Below are positions 34,907 through 43,621 of a stretch of DNA of 64,000 bases, in pieces. How positions within the stretch are numbered: the stretch's first letter is position 1; every line of letters begins with the position of its first letter. Under the pieces are notes generated by a model, which saw only the letters and a program-made list of their open reading frames with translations, made no database searches and was not told where the DNA came from. Both the position numbers and the translations under genes were made by a program. Source of the stretch: DASRRB01 sp036732755 (lineage in GTDB: Bacteria; Planctomycetota; B15-G4; SIAN01); NCBI GenBank assembly GCA_036732755.1, contig DAINBU010000005.1, forward strand, positions 29,399 through 93,398, in the 5' to 3' direction.

Positions 34907-36610
34907 ATGAAGGCGGCGCCCGCCCGGCTCCTGCTCGCGGTCGTCGGCGCTCCGGCGCTGGTCGCGCTGCTGCTCGCCCTGGTCGAGCTCGGCTACGCCG
35001 TCGCCGGCGCCGATCCGCGCCGCCACTACTTCCTGCCCGCCGTCGACGAGGCGGGGCGCGCGCTCCTCGTCGAGAGCCGCGACCCGCCGATCGCCAACGC
35101 CTGCTTCCGCGCCACGCGCTTCACGCGCCGCCCGCCCGAGGGCACGCGCCGCATCGTCTGCGTCGGCGACTCGACCTGCTACGGGCTGCCGTTCGACCCG
35201 CCGATCCCGTTCTACTGCTGGCTCGAGGCGCGCCTGAAGGTGCTCCTGCCGGAGCGGCCGACCGAGGTGGTGAACCTCGCGTCGAACGGCTTTTCGACCG
35301 AGGACGTGCTCGACGTGCTGCGCGACGTCGACGGCGCCGGCGCCGACGTGCTGGTCGTCTACGTCGGCCACAATGAATTCCTCGACCGCAACCTGCTGCC
35401 GCTGCTGAATCCGCTGGCGCACGCGGTCCGGCGCACGCTCGCGCGCTCGCGCTTCGGGACCGACGTGATGACCGCGGCGCACCAGCCCGCCGACGTGCAG
35501 GCGCTCACCCGCTCGATCCACAAGGAGCGGATCCGCGACGAGCCGTTCTTCACGCGGGCGCAGATCGAGTCGGGCTACCGCCGCTTCCGCGACCACGTCC
35601 TGGAGATCGTCGAGTTCGCGCAGGCGCGCGGCGCGCTCGTCGTGCTGGTCCACCCGATCGCCGACGCGGCCGACACCGGGACCGGCGTGTCGTTCTTCGC
35701 GCCCGCGACGCCCCCCGCGCGGCGCGCCGAGTTCCGCGGGCTCTTCGTCGAGCTCGAGCGCGACCGGCTCGCGCTGGAGGACGTGAAGCGTCGCGCGCAG
35801 CCGCTCGACCCGGCGCGGATCGCCGCCGCCTGGGCGAAGCTCCGCCTGCTGGAGCAGATCGACGCGAGCGTCGTCGAGCTCCATCACCAGTGCGGCCGCC
35901 TGCTGCGGCTCGAGGGGAAGTTCGAGGAGGCGCGCCGCGAGTGCTCGATCGCGCTCGAGAACGATGGCCAGCCGACGCGCGCGCCGGCGGCGATCCACGC
36001 GATCCTCGACGAGGTGGCGCGCGCGCGCGGCGCGCTGGTCGTCGACCCGCGGCCCGCGCTCGACAAGGCGGCGGCGCCCGACCTGCCCGGCCAGAACGGC
36101 TGGTTCACCGACTACGTCCACCCCGACATCCAGGGCCACGAGCTGCTCGCCGACGCGATCCTGCGCGCGCTCGCGCACGCGAACGCGCTCGCGCCCGAGG
36201 CGGAGTGGCGCTTCGGCCACGAGCCGACGTCGCAGGAGTACCTCGACCGCGGCGGCTGGAAGCCGACGAGCGTCGCCGCGATGAAGTCGCGCGAGGCGCT
36301 CTTCCTCCTGGTGCGCGCCTACTACAACAGCGTCTCGGGCGACGAGGTGACGGCGGGCGCGCGCGCGATCTTCAAGCGCTCGCTCGACATCGACCCGAAC
36401 TGCGCGCCCGCCTACCTCGGGCTGGGCATGTGCGCGGTCCTCCAGAAGGTCCCGGACGAGGCGATCGAGCAGTTCGAGCGCGCGCTCGCGATCAACCCGT
36501 CCGAGCTCGACCAGCTCTGGGGCCAGTACCGCAGCCAGATCTCGGTCAAGGCGCTCTTCGACGCCGCCGGCCTCGCGATGAAGGACGGCCGCGTCGTCCG
36601 GTCGCAGTGA
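34907..36610 (+). CDS. membrane-anchored SGNH-hydrolase-like protein with TPRs (paralogue 2, first cassette)
   Basis: A 567-residue protein. One N-terminal helix (about 8-34), then the SGNH domain: GDST with Ser89 (87-90), LASNGFSTEDV (about 124-134), YVGHNEFLDRN (GHNE at 154-157), and late in the domain DYVHPDIQGHELLAD with the His of the catalytic dyad. A C-terminal TPR follows (CAPAYLGLGMCAVLQKVPDEAIEQFERALAINP). The fixed ending VKALFDAAGLAMKDGRVVRSQ is shared with its paralogues. It is followed 14 nt later by an acetolactate-decarboxylase-like lipoprotein gene. The pair is repeated directly downstream. The expected activity is ester hydrolysis or acyl transfer outside the cytoplasm (inferred). 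Confidence 0.82.
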   Translation: MKAAPARLLLAVVGAPALVALLLALVELGYAVAGADPRRHYFLPAVDEAGRALLVESRDPPIANACFRATRFTRRPPEGTRRIVCVGDSTCYGLPFDPPIPFYCWLEARLKVLLPERPTEVVNLASNGFSTEDVLDVLRDVDGAGADVLVVYVGHNEFLDRNLLPLLNPLAHAVRRTLARSRFGTDVMTAAHQPADVQALTRSIHKERIRDEPFFTRAQIESGYRRFRDHVLEIVEFAQARGALVVLVHPIADAADTGTGVSFFAPATPPARRAEFRGLFVELERDRLALEDVKRRAQPLDPARIAAAWAKLRLLEQIDASVVELHHQCGRLLRLEGKFEEARRECSIALENDGQPTRAPAAIHAILDEVARARGALVVDPRPALDKAAAPDLPGQNGWFTDYVHPDIQGHELLADAILRALAHANALAPEAEWRFGHEPTSQEYLDRGGWKPTSVAAMKSREALFLLVRAYYNSVSGDEVTAGARAIFKRSLDIDPNCAPAYLGLGMCAVLQKVPDEAIEQFERALAINPSELDQLWGQYRSQISVKALFDAAGLAMKDGRVVRSQ

Positions 36611-36624
36611 GGGGCGCCGCGACG

Positions 36625-37362
36625 ATGGGCCGGATGAAGCGGAGCTTCCTGACGCTGCTCTTCGCCGTCGCGGCCTGCAAGGGGTCGGCGCCCTTCGACC
36701 CGCGCGCGCCGCGGCCGGCGCCGAAGGTCGAGCATGCAGGAGCCCTGAGCGAGCTCTTCGACAAGGGTGCGGCGCCGGGAACGATCGCGCTGCGGCCGCT
36801 GCTCGCGAAGCCCCACCTCTATGCACTCGGTCCGCTGGCCAACATGTCGGGCGAGCTGCTGGTCTGGGACGGGACGGCCTTCACGAGCCGCGTGGCGGGC
36901 GGGCGCGTCGTCGTCGCGACGGAGAGCGACGTGTCGGTGCCGCTGCTGGTCTGGTCGCGCGTCACGAAGTGGCGGGAGGTCGCGGTCCCCGAGGACGCGT
37001 GCGAGCTCGCCGCGTTCGAGGCGTGGCTGCCCGGGGCGGCGCGCGGCGTCGGCATCGACGCGGCGCAGCCCTTCGCCTTCCAGATCGTCGGCTCGGTGCA
37101 GAGCGCGACGCTCCACGTGGTCGCGCTGCCGCCCGGCACGCCGCTCACGCACGAGGCGCACGACGCGTCGAAGACGACGCTCGAGCTCGGCGCGACGCCG
37201 GTCCAGGCGCTCGGCTTCCATGCGACCGATGCGAAGGGTGTCTGGACGCACCACGACCGCAACATCCATGTCCATCTGCGCACGCTGTTCGGCTCGACCT
37301 TGGGCCACGTCGACGACTTCACGCTCGCGCCGGGAGCGATCGTCCGCATCGCGTGGCGGTGA
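36625..37362 (+). CDS. lipoprotein with acetolactate-decarboxylase-like fold (first cassette)
   Basis: A 245-residue protein with a lipoprotein signal (LLFAVAAC, Cys18). The mature part matches alpha-acetolactate decarboxylase (AlsD/BudA) layout: LSELFDKG, MSGELLVWDG (Glu77, like the GE..xLDG of ALDC), and near the end HVH at 215-217 plus GH at 227-228. The H-x-H then H spacing (10 residues between) equals the three zinc ligands of known ALDC. An Arg at the position expected for the ALDC catalytic Arg is not evident (the segment reads SVQSATLHVV). It may bind zinc but use another substrate, or act only as a binding protein. Known ALDCs are usually cytoplasmic or simply secreted, so a lipoprotein beside an SGNH hydrolase is odd. 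Confidence 0.68.
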   Translation: MGRMKRSFLTLLFAVAACKGSAPFDPRAPRPAPKVEHAGALSELFDKGAAPGTIALRPLLAKPHLYALGPLANMSGELLVWDGTAFTSRVAGGRVVVATESDVSVPLLVWSRVTKWREVAVPEDACELAAFEAWLPGAARGVGIDAAQPFAFQIVGSVQSATLHVVALPPGTPLTHEAHDASKTTLELGATPVQALGFHATDAKGVWTHHDRNIHVHLRTLFGSTLGHVDDFTLAPGAIVRIAWR

Positions 37363-37375
37363 CGGCGGCGTCGCG

Positions 37376-39079
37376 ATGAGAGCGGTGCCGAAGAAGCTGC
37401 TGCTCGCCTGCGTCGGCGCGCCGGCGCTGGTCGCCGCGCTGCTCGCGCTGGTCGAGCTCGGCTACGTCGTCGCCGGGGTCGACCCGCGCCGCCACTTCTT
37501 CGTCCCCGCGGTCGACGAGCAGGGAAGCCCGCTGCTCGTGCAGGGCGACGATCGTCCCATCGCCGACGTGTCCTTCCGAACCCGCCGCTTCCCAAGGCGC
37601 GCGCCCGCCGGCACGAAGCGCGTCGTCGTCGTGGGCGACTCGACCGGCTTCGGGCTGCCCTTCAACCCGCCGATCCCCTTCTACTGCTGGATCGAGGCGC
37701 GCCTGAAGCAGCTCCTGCCGGAGGTGCCGACCGAGGTCGTCAACCTCTCGGGGAACGGCTTCGCGAGCGAGAACGTGCTCGACATGCTGCACGACGTCGA
37801 CGGCTCTGGCGCCGACGTGATCGTCGTCTACGTCGGCCACAACGAGTTCATCGACCGCAATCTGCTGCCGATCTTGAACCCGCTGGCGCACGCCGTCCGC
37901 CGGACGCTCGCGCGCTCGCGCTTCGGGACACGGCTGATGACCGCGGCCCACCGGCCGGCCGACGTGCATTTGCTGGACCGGTCGATCCACAAGGGCAGGG
38001 TCCGCGACGAGCCGTTCTTCACGCGAGCGCAGCTCGAATCGGGCTGGCGCCGCTACCGGGAGAACCTGACGCGGATCGTCGAGTTCGGGCGCGACCACGG
38101 CGCGCGCGTGGTCCTCGTCCATCCGGTCTCCGACGCCGTCGACACCGCGGTCGAGCTGTCGTGGTTCGCTCCCGCGACGCCACCCGAGCGGAGGACCGAG
38201 TTCCTCCGGCGGCTGGCCGACTTCGACCACGAACGCATCGAGCTCGACCTCATGAAGCGGCGCAAAGTGCCGCTCGATCCCGCGCGGATCGCCGCGCTGC
38301 GCGCGGCGCTCGAGGAGCTCGGGCGGATCGACGCGACCGTGGTCGAGCTGCACTATCTGCGCGGCCGCGTGCTCCTGCTCGAGGGCCGCGACGAGGAGGC
38401 GCGGCGCGAGTTCTCGACGGCCGTGGAGGAAGACGGCGATCCGGTGCGCGCGACGGCGACGATCCACGCGATCCTCGACGAGGTGGCACGAGCGACCGGC
38501 GCGCTCGTCGTCGACCCGCGCGCCGCGCTCGACGCCGCCGCGGCGCCGGAGCTGCCGGGCCAGAACGGCTGGTTCGTCGATTACGTCCATCCCGACCTCC
38601 GTGGCCACGAGCTGCTGGCCGATGCGATCCTGCGCACGCTCGCGCACGCGAACGTGTTCGCGCCCGAGCCGGCGTGGCGCTTCGGCTCCGAGTCGACCTC
38701 GCAGCAGTACCTCGAGCGCGGCGGCTGGAACCCGGCGGGCTTCGCCGCGATGAGGTCGCGCTTGGCGGTGTTCGTGCTCGTGAAGAACTACTACAGCGAC
38801 GTGCGCGGCGACGAGGTGACCGCGCGGGCGCGGCGGCTCCTCCTGCACTCGCTCGAAGTCGACCCGCGTTGCGCGCCGGCCTACCTCGGCCTCGGGATGT
38901 GCTCGATCCTCGACAAGAAGGCGGACGACGCGATCGAGAGCTTCGATCGCGCGCGTGCGATCGATCCGGGCGAGCTCGACCAGCTCTGGGGCAGCTACCG
39001 CAGCAACGTCGCGGTGAAGGCGCTCTTCGACGCCACCGGCCTCGCGATGAAGGACGGCCGCGTCGTCCGGTCGCAGTGA
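37376..39079 (+). CDS. membrane-anchored SGNH-hydrolase-like protein with TPRs (paralogue 3, second cassette)
   Basis: A 567-residue protein, same length and layout as the gene at 34907: N-terminal helix, VVGDSTGFG (nucleophile Ser), LSGNGFASENV, YVGHNEFIDRN, DYVHPDLRGHELLAD, C-terminal TPR (CAPAYLGLGMCSILDKKADDAIESF), and the ending ALFDATGLAMKDGRVVRSQ. It starts 13 nt after the first ALDC-like gene and is followed by a second ALDC-like gene, so the two-gene unit has been tandemly duplicated. The two copies differ throughout, so the duplication is not very recent, although the gene ends remain almost identical. Confidence 0.82.
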   Translation: MRAVPKKLLLACVGAPALVAALLALVELGYVVAGVDPRRHFFVPAVDEQGSPLLVQGDDRPIADVSFRTRRFPRRAPAGTKRVVVVGDSTGFGLPFNPPIPFYCWIEARLKQLLPEVPTEVVNLSGNGFASENVLDMLHDVDGSGADVIVVYVGHNEFIDRNLLPILNPLAHAVRRTLARSRFGTRLMTAAHRPADVHLLDRSIHKGRVRDEPFFTRAQLESGWRRYRENLTRIVEFGRDHGARVVLVHPVSDAVDTAVELSWFAPATPPERRTEFLRRLADFDHERIELDLMKRRKVPLDPARIAALRAALEELGRIDATVVELHYLRGRVLLLEGRDEEARREFSTAVEEDGDPVRATATIHAILDEVARATGALVVDPRAALDAAAAPELPGQNGWFVDYVHPDLRGHELLADAILRTLAHANVFAPEPAWRFGSESTSQQYLERGGWNPAGFAAMRSRLAVFVLVKNYYSDVRGDEVTARARRLLLHSLEVDPRCAPAYLGLGMCSILDKKADDAIESFDRARAIDPGELDQLWGSYRSNVAVKALFDATGLAMKDGRVVRSQ

Positions 39080-39093
39080 GGGGCGACGCGACG

Positions 39094-39651
39094 ATGGGCC
39101 GGCCGAAGCGGAGCCTCCTGACGCTGCTCATCGCCGCCGCCGCCTGCACGGGGCCGGCGCCCATCGACCCGCGCGCGCCGCGGCCGGCGCCGAAGGTCGA
39201 GCACGCCGGAGCCCTGAGCGAGCTCTTCGACGCGCGCGCGGCGCCGTGGACGATCGCGCTGCGGCCGCTGCTCGCGAAGCCCCACCTCGATGCGCTCGGC
39301 CCGCGGGCCGACATGACGGGGGAGCTGGTGGTGTGGGACGGGACGGCCTTCACGAGCCGCGTGGCGAACGGGCGCGTCGTCGTCGCGACGGAGCGCGACG
39401 CGTCGGTGCCGCTGCTGGTCTGGTCGCGCGTCACGAAGTGGCGGGAGGTCGCGGTCCCCGATGACGCGTGGGAGCCCGGCGCGACGCCGGTCCAGGCGCT
39501 CGGCTTCCATGCGACCGATGCGAAGGGTGTCTGGACGCACCACGACCGCAACATCCACGTCCATCTGCGCACGCTGTTCGGCTCGACCCTGGGTCACGTC
39601 GACGACTTCACGCTCGCGCCGGGAGCGATCATCCGCATCGCGGCGCGGTGA
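39094..39651 (+). CDS. internally shortened acetolactate-decarboxylase-like lipoprotein (second cassette)
   Basis: A 185-residue copy of the lipoprotein at 36625, starting MGRPKRSLLTLLIAAAAC with the same lipobox. It keeps MTGELVVWDG and the HVH...GH zinc motif (WTHHDRNIHVHLRTLFG), but lacks exactly 60 residues in the middle (first-copy residues about 127-186). The reading frame stays open. The missing part includes the FAFQIVGSVQSATLHVV strand region, which should be part of the core, so this copy may be inactive or have a different role. The start follows the SGNH stop by 14 nt, as in the first cassette. Confidence 0.68.
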   Translation: MGRPKRSLLTLLIAAAACTGPAPIDPRAPRPAPKVEHAGALSELFDARAAPWTIALRPLLAKPHLDALGPRADMTGELVVWDGTAFTSRVANGRVVVATERDASVPLLVWSRVTKWREVAVPDDAWEPGATPVQALGFHATDAKGVWTHHDRNIHVHLRTLFGSTLGHVDDFTLAPGAIIRIAAR

Positions 39652-39725
39652 CGGCGGGAGCGTTACGAGGCGGGACCGGGACCGTACACTCGGCCTTCCG
39701 CAGGAGAGACCGGGAGATCCGCGCG

Positions 39726-40712
39726 ATGCCGGCCGAGGGTCGCTTCGAGATCGTCGAGGGCGCGCAGAAGGGTGCCGTCGTCCCGCTCGCCGCGTCGCCG
39801 GTGACGTTCGGGCGCGCGCCGGGCAACGGCTTCGTCGTGAAGGACGCGACCGTCTCGCGCCAGCACGCGAAGGTCTTCGAGCGCGACGAGCGCCACTTCA
39901 TCGCCGACCTGAACTCGAGCCACGGCACCTTCGTGAACGGGTTGAAGGTCACGCTCCACTCGCTGACGCCGGGGGACGTGGTGAAGCTCGGCGGGACGAC
40001 GCTGCGCTACTTCGTGGGGGCCGCGGCGCCAGACGCGGCACCGCCTGCAGCTCCGTCCGCGGCACCGCCGGTCGCAAGCGCACCGGCGCCGATCGCAGCG
40101 CCGGGCGACGACGCCTTCGAGCTCGAGCTCGAGCTGCCGACGGTGATGGACGCGCGCCCGCCCGCCGCGCCGCCGAAGGCGCCTGCCTCACCACCGCCGC
40201 CGGCGCCCGCGAAGCCGCTCCCGCCGGTCAACCCGAACTACCGCCGCGCGCTCGCCGCGACCGGCGAGGACCCGTTCGCGGACGATGCGCCGCCGTCCGC
40301 GCCGGAAGCGGGCGCGGCGGCCGCGGCCGCGCCGCCCGCGCCAGCCGCGCCGGCGATGTCAGTGATGCCGTCGATCGAGCTGCGCGGGCGGACCGCCGAG
40401 CAGTTCGCGACGCGCGGCGGCGCGACGGCCGGTGGCGCGGCGCGTCCTGCGACGGGAGCAGCGGCCGTTCACGTCCCGCCGCCGCTCGCGCGTCTGGGGC
40501 GCTCGAAGGGGCCGCTTGGCTTCCTGCGTGGCGACCTCGACCAGCGCGGCGGCTTCGCGCGCCTCGTCGCGGCGATCTTCGCGCTGGCGATCGCCGGCGG
40601 TCTGCTCTGGGGCACGATGAAGCTGTTCGGGAGCGGTCCGGCCAAGGAGGCGCCGCGCGACGACCCGGCGCCGCTCGGCCCCGAGCGCCCGTCGCTGCCG
40701 CCGAAGCGCTGA
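39726..40712 (+). CDS. FHA-domain protein with C-terminal membrane anchor
   Basis: A 328-residue protein. The N-terminal forkhead-associated domain (about 5-98) has all key features for phosphothreonine binding: FGR (28-30), SRQHA (44-48) and NSSHGTFVNG (63-72). A long Ala/Pro-rich linker follows, then a TM helix (LVAAIFALAIAGGLLWGTMKL) near the C-terminus. It probably reads Ser/Thr-kinase phosphorylation at the inner membrane. The ATG is the first codon of the domain. It stands alone between the ALDC-like gene and a convergent TPR gene whose stop is 4 nt away. Confidence 0.85.
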   Translation: MPAEGRFEIVEGAQKGAVVPLAASPVTFGRAPGNGFVVKDATVSRQHAKVFERDERHFIADLNSSHGTFVNGLKVTLHSLTPGDVVKLGGTTLRYFVGAAAPDAAPPAAPSAAPPVASAPAPIAAPGDDAFELELELPTVMDARPPAAPPKAPASPPPPAPAKPLPPVNPNYRRALAATGEDPFADDAPPSAPEAGAAAAAAPPAPAAPAMSVMPSIELRGRTAEQFATRGGATAGGAARPATGAAAVHVPPPLARLGRSKGPLGFLRGDLDQRGGFARLVAAIFALAIAGGLLWGTMKLFGSGPAKEAPRDDPAPLGPERPSLPPKR

Positions 40713-40716
40713 CCGC

Positions 40717-42429
40717 TCAGCCGCCGACCCGGCAGAAGCAGGAGCCGGTGAGCTTCACGTCGGCGCGCTGCCACGCCTTGGCGAACTCGGCGCGCGCCGT
40801 CTGCGCTTCCGCGGTCTTGCCGCGCCGCTCGAGGCACTCGGCGAGCCCGTGCAGCGACCAGCCGTTCGCGGGGTGGCGCTTCAGGTCCTCGCGGTAGACC
40901 GCCTCGGCCTCCTCGACCTGGCCCTGCTCGAGCAGCAGCGCGCCGAGCGCGTGGCGCGCCGGCTGCATCCAGCCCCACGGCTCGTCGTACTTGAGCGCGT
41001 CGTCGCGCTTGACGGCTTCGCGCAGGAGGTCGAACGCCTTGTCGCGGTGGCCGCGCCGGTACTCGAGCTCGCCCTCGGCGAGCGGCAGCGCGATCGCGAC
41101 CAGCGTGCTCACGGGGTTGTTGGCGAGCGTCGCGGTCGGCGGGACCTTCGCGGCCGCGGCGCGGAACGCCTCGAGCTCCTTCCCGGCGTCGTCGACCTGG
41201 CGGAGCGACGAGAACGCCATCGCGCGCGCGTAGTGGCGGAAGGCGGCGGTCGTCGGCTGGCCGGCCGGCGGCTCGGGCTCGGCGAGGATCTCCTTCCAGC
41301 GCCCGAAGCGGACCAGCACGTGGTAGGGCGTCGCCAGGAACGCCTCGATGAAGTCGGGCATCTGCGCCACGAACTCGGCCGGGACCTCGCGCACGATCGC
41401 GCGCGCCGCCGCGATCGCCTTCTCGCTCTGGCCGTCGTACGTCGCGGCCCACGCGAGGAAGTGATAGTTGTGCGCTCGGTAGATCGAATAGAAGTTCATG
41501 CGCCCGGCGTACTCGACGTACTTCAGGTCGGCCGCGATGGCGCGCTCATTGGCGGCAATCGCCTCGGGATAGTCGCCGACCCGCATGTCGATGTGCGCGG
41601 GCATGTGCACCAAATGGCCGGCGCCCGGCACGCGATGGCGGAGCTGGTCGGCGGCCGGCAGCGCGCGCTCGGGGGTGGGCGACGCCTCCCACGCGTGGAT
41701 CGTGTAGTGCAGCCCGCCCACGTGGTCGGGGACGAGCTCGAGCACCTTCGCGAGCGTCGCGGTGACCTCCTCGGTGCCCGGCTGGGGCTTGCCGTCCTTC
41801 GTCCACTGGTCCCACGGCCGCAGGTCGAGCAGCGACTCGGCGAAGAGCGCGCCGACGTCGGCGTCGCCGGGATGGCGCTGCCAGACGTCGCGCATCGCGG
41901 CGGCATACGCCTGATCGAGCGCGGCGCGGTCGGGCGGCGGCGGGAAGACGTAGCGCTTCGCGAGCGCCTCGATCAGGTCGCGCTCGACGTCGCTCTTGCC
42001 GGCCAGGTTCGCGCGCGCCTTCGCGATCGCGTCGGCGGCGGCCTTCGTCGCCGCCTCGTCCATGGTCGGATTGTTGATGTTGGGTCCGGCCGCGAGCGCC
42101 GCGCCCCAGAAGGCCATGGCGCACGCCGGATCGAGCTCCGCCGCCTTCCTGAAGGAGCGGATCGCCTCCTCGTGGTTGAAGCCGAAGCAGAAGAGCAGCC
42201 CCTGGTCGAAGTACTGCTGCGCCTGCGCGTTCGAGGTCGAGACCTTGCGATGGAAAACACCGAGGTCGGAGAAGAGCTTCGCCGGAGGTACGGGCGGTGG
42301 CTGCGCCTGCGCGTTCGGCGCCGCGGAATCCTTCTTCGACTCCGCGCCGCGGCACGCCGCGACGACGCCGACCCCGAGCGCGAGCGCCAGCGATGACCAC
42401 GGGGAGAGACGACGCGTTCCCTCAACCAT
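40717..42429 (-). CDS. TPR lipoprotein at the end of the polysaccharide operon
   Basis: A 570-residue protein with a lipoprotein signal (LALALGVGVVAAC). The body is helical TPR repeats: YFDQGLLFCFGFNHEEAIRSFRKAAELDPACAMAFWGAALAAG, then HYTIHAWEASPTPERALPAA, HMPAHIDMRVGDYPEAIAANERAI and a C-terminal ALGALLLEQGQVEEAEAVYREDLKRHP. The HMPAHI block recurs in a family of TPR proteins of unknown function. It follows the glycosyltransferase stop by 12 nt and is likely the last gene of that operon. It may be a scaffold for exopolysaccharide export. That role is inferred. Confidence 0.8.
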   Translation of the reverse strand: MVEGTRRLSPWSSLALALGVGVVAACRGAESKKDSAAPNAQAQPPPVPPAKLFSDLGVFHRKVSTSNAQAQQYFDQGLLFCFGFNHEEAIRSFRKAAELDPACAMAFWGAALAAGPNINNPTMDEAATKAAADAIAKARANLAGKSDVERDLIEALAKRYVFPPPPDRAALDQAYAAAMRDVWQRHPGDADVGALFAESLLDLRPWDQWTKDGKPQPGTEEVTATLAKVLELVPDHVGGLHYTIHAWEASPTPERALPAADQLRHRVPGAGHLVHMPAHIDMRVGDYPEAIAANERAIAADLKYVEYAGRMNFYSIYRAHNYHFLAWAATYDGQSEKAIAAARAIVREVPAEFVAQMPDFIEAFLATPYHVLVRFGRWKEILAEPEPPAGQPTTAAFRHYARAMAFSSLRQVDDAGKELEAFRAAAAKVPPTATLANNPVSTLVAIALPLAEGELEYRRGHRDKAFDLLREAVKRDDALKYDEPWGWMQPARHALGALLLEQGQVEEAEAVYREDLKRHPANGWSLHGLAECLERRGKTAEAQTARAEFAKAWQRADVKLTGSCFCRVGG

Positions 42430-42441
42430 TGGATCCCCTCT

Positions 42442-43608
42442 TCAGCGGTTGGACGGAGCGAGGCGAGAGTAAAGCGCCGCGAGCGCGGCCGCGGCATCCC
42501 TCCACTCCCAAACCTGCGGGTTCGTGCGCGCGGCCCTTGGTCGCGCCGGCGTCTCACAAGCGACGCGCTCCTCGAGGGCCGCGACCCAAGCAGAAACGTC
42601 CAGGTCGAGCAACGTGAGGAGCGGTTCACCGGAACTCCGGAACGCCTCGACGAGCACGTCGATCCTGCGTGCGACGACAGGACAGCCGCGCGCGAGCGCC
42701 TCGTGGACCGGGAAGCCGAAGCCCTCGCAGAGGCTCGGGAAAACCAGCGCGGCGGCGCGCCCGTAGAGGGTCGCGGTCGCGGCGTCGTCGAGCGGGCCGG
42801 CGAAGACGACGCGGCGCGCGAGATCGAGCTCGTTCACCCGCGCGCGCAGATCCGCCTCGCCCGGTCCCGCGCCGACCAGCACGAGCCGCGCGCGAGCGAG
42901 CGCACGCGCTGGCGCGCTGTCGCGCGGCGCGCGGGCGAGCGCCGAAAGGACGAGGTCGAGCCCCTTGCGCGGCTCGAGGTGGCCGACCGCGAGCAGGAAC
43001 GGGGCGTCCGCCACGCCGAGCCGCGCGAGCAGCGCCGCCGCCGCCGCGTCGTCGAGCGGAGCCGCCGCGTCGCCGCCGGTCGCGTTCGCGACCACATGCA
43101 CGCGCTCCGCCGGGACGCCCAGATGCGCGACGATCTTGCGCGCCGAATCGTCCGAGACCGTCACGATCGCGGCGAGCGAGCGCGCCAGCCGCGGCAGCCA
43201 CGCGCGCGCCGCGAAGTGGCGCGGCGCCCACCGCGACCACGGCGCGCCGGTCGCCGAGCGCGGCTCCGACCAGCGCAGGTCGTGCAGCGTGAGCAGCGCC
43301 GGGACTCCGGCCGGCGCGCGCGGCGGAATCGTCTCCGAGTGCCAGAGCCGGGCGGCGCGCGCGAGCGGGCTTGGGTCCGCGCGCAGCCGCGGCGCGAGCG
43401 CGCGCCGCAAGGGACCGCCGGGCGGCTTCCCCTCCTCGACCGCGATCGTCCCCAGCGCGAGTCCGTCGAGCAGCCGCGCGCCGCGCGCGACCATGACGCC
43501 GAGTTGCGGGGCCGTTTCGAGCCGCGCATAGGCGGCGAGCAGCCCGCGCAACCGCGTGCGCGCCCCGCTGTAGGCGTCGGGGACGGCGGCGGCGTCGACG
43601 ACGATCAC
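42442..43608 (-). CDS. GT4-family glycosyltransferase
   Basis: A 388-residue cytoplasmic enzyme that would add a sugar from an NDP donor to a lipid-linked or growing glycan. The start is the GTG at 43608 (VIVVDAAAVPDAYSGARTRL), a normal GT4 N-terminus. Motifs: LTLHDLRW, SAAIVTVSDDSARKI-type contact strand (AAIVTVSDD), FLLAVGHLEPRKGLDLVLSAL, RVVFAGPLDD, and LVFPSLCEGFGFPVHEALARGCPVV, with the EGFG-x-P-x-x-E nucleotide-sugar signature. It starts 14 nt after the upstream transferase stop. Part of the flippase/transferase operon. Confidence 0.85.
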   Translation of the reverse strand: MIVVDAAAVPDAYSGARTRLRGLLAAYARLETAPQLGVMVARGARLLDGLALGTIAVEEGKPPGGPLRRALAPRLRADPSPLARAARLWHSETIPPRAPAGVPALLTLHDLRWSEPRSATGAPWSRWAPRHFAARAWLPRLARSLAAIVTVSDDSARKIVAHLGVPAERVHVVANATGGDAAAPLDDAAAAALLARLGVADAPFLLAVGHLEPRKGLDLVLSALARAPRDSAPARALARARLVLVGAGPGEADLRARVNELDLARRVVFAGPLDDAATATLYGRAAALVFPSLCEGFGFPVHEALARGCPVVARRIDVLVEAFRSSGEPLLTLLDLDVSAWVAALEERVACETPARPRAARTNPQVWEWRDAAAALAALYSRLAPSNR

Positions 43609-43621
43609 CGCCGCGGCCCGC

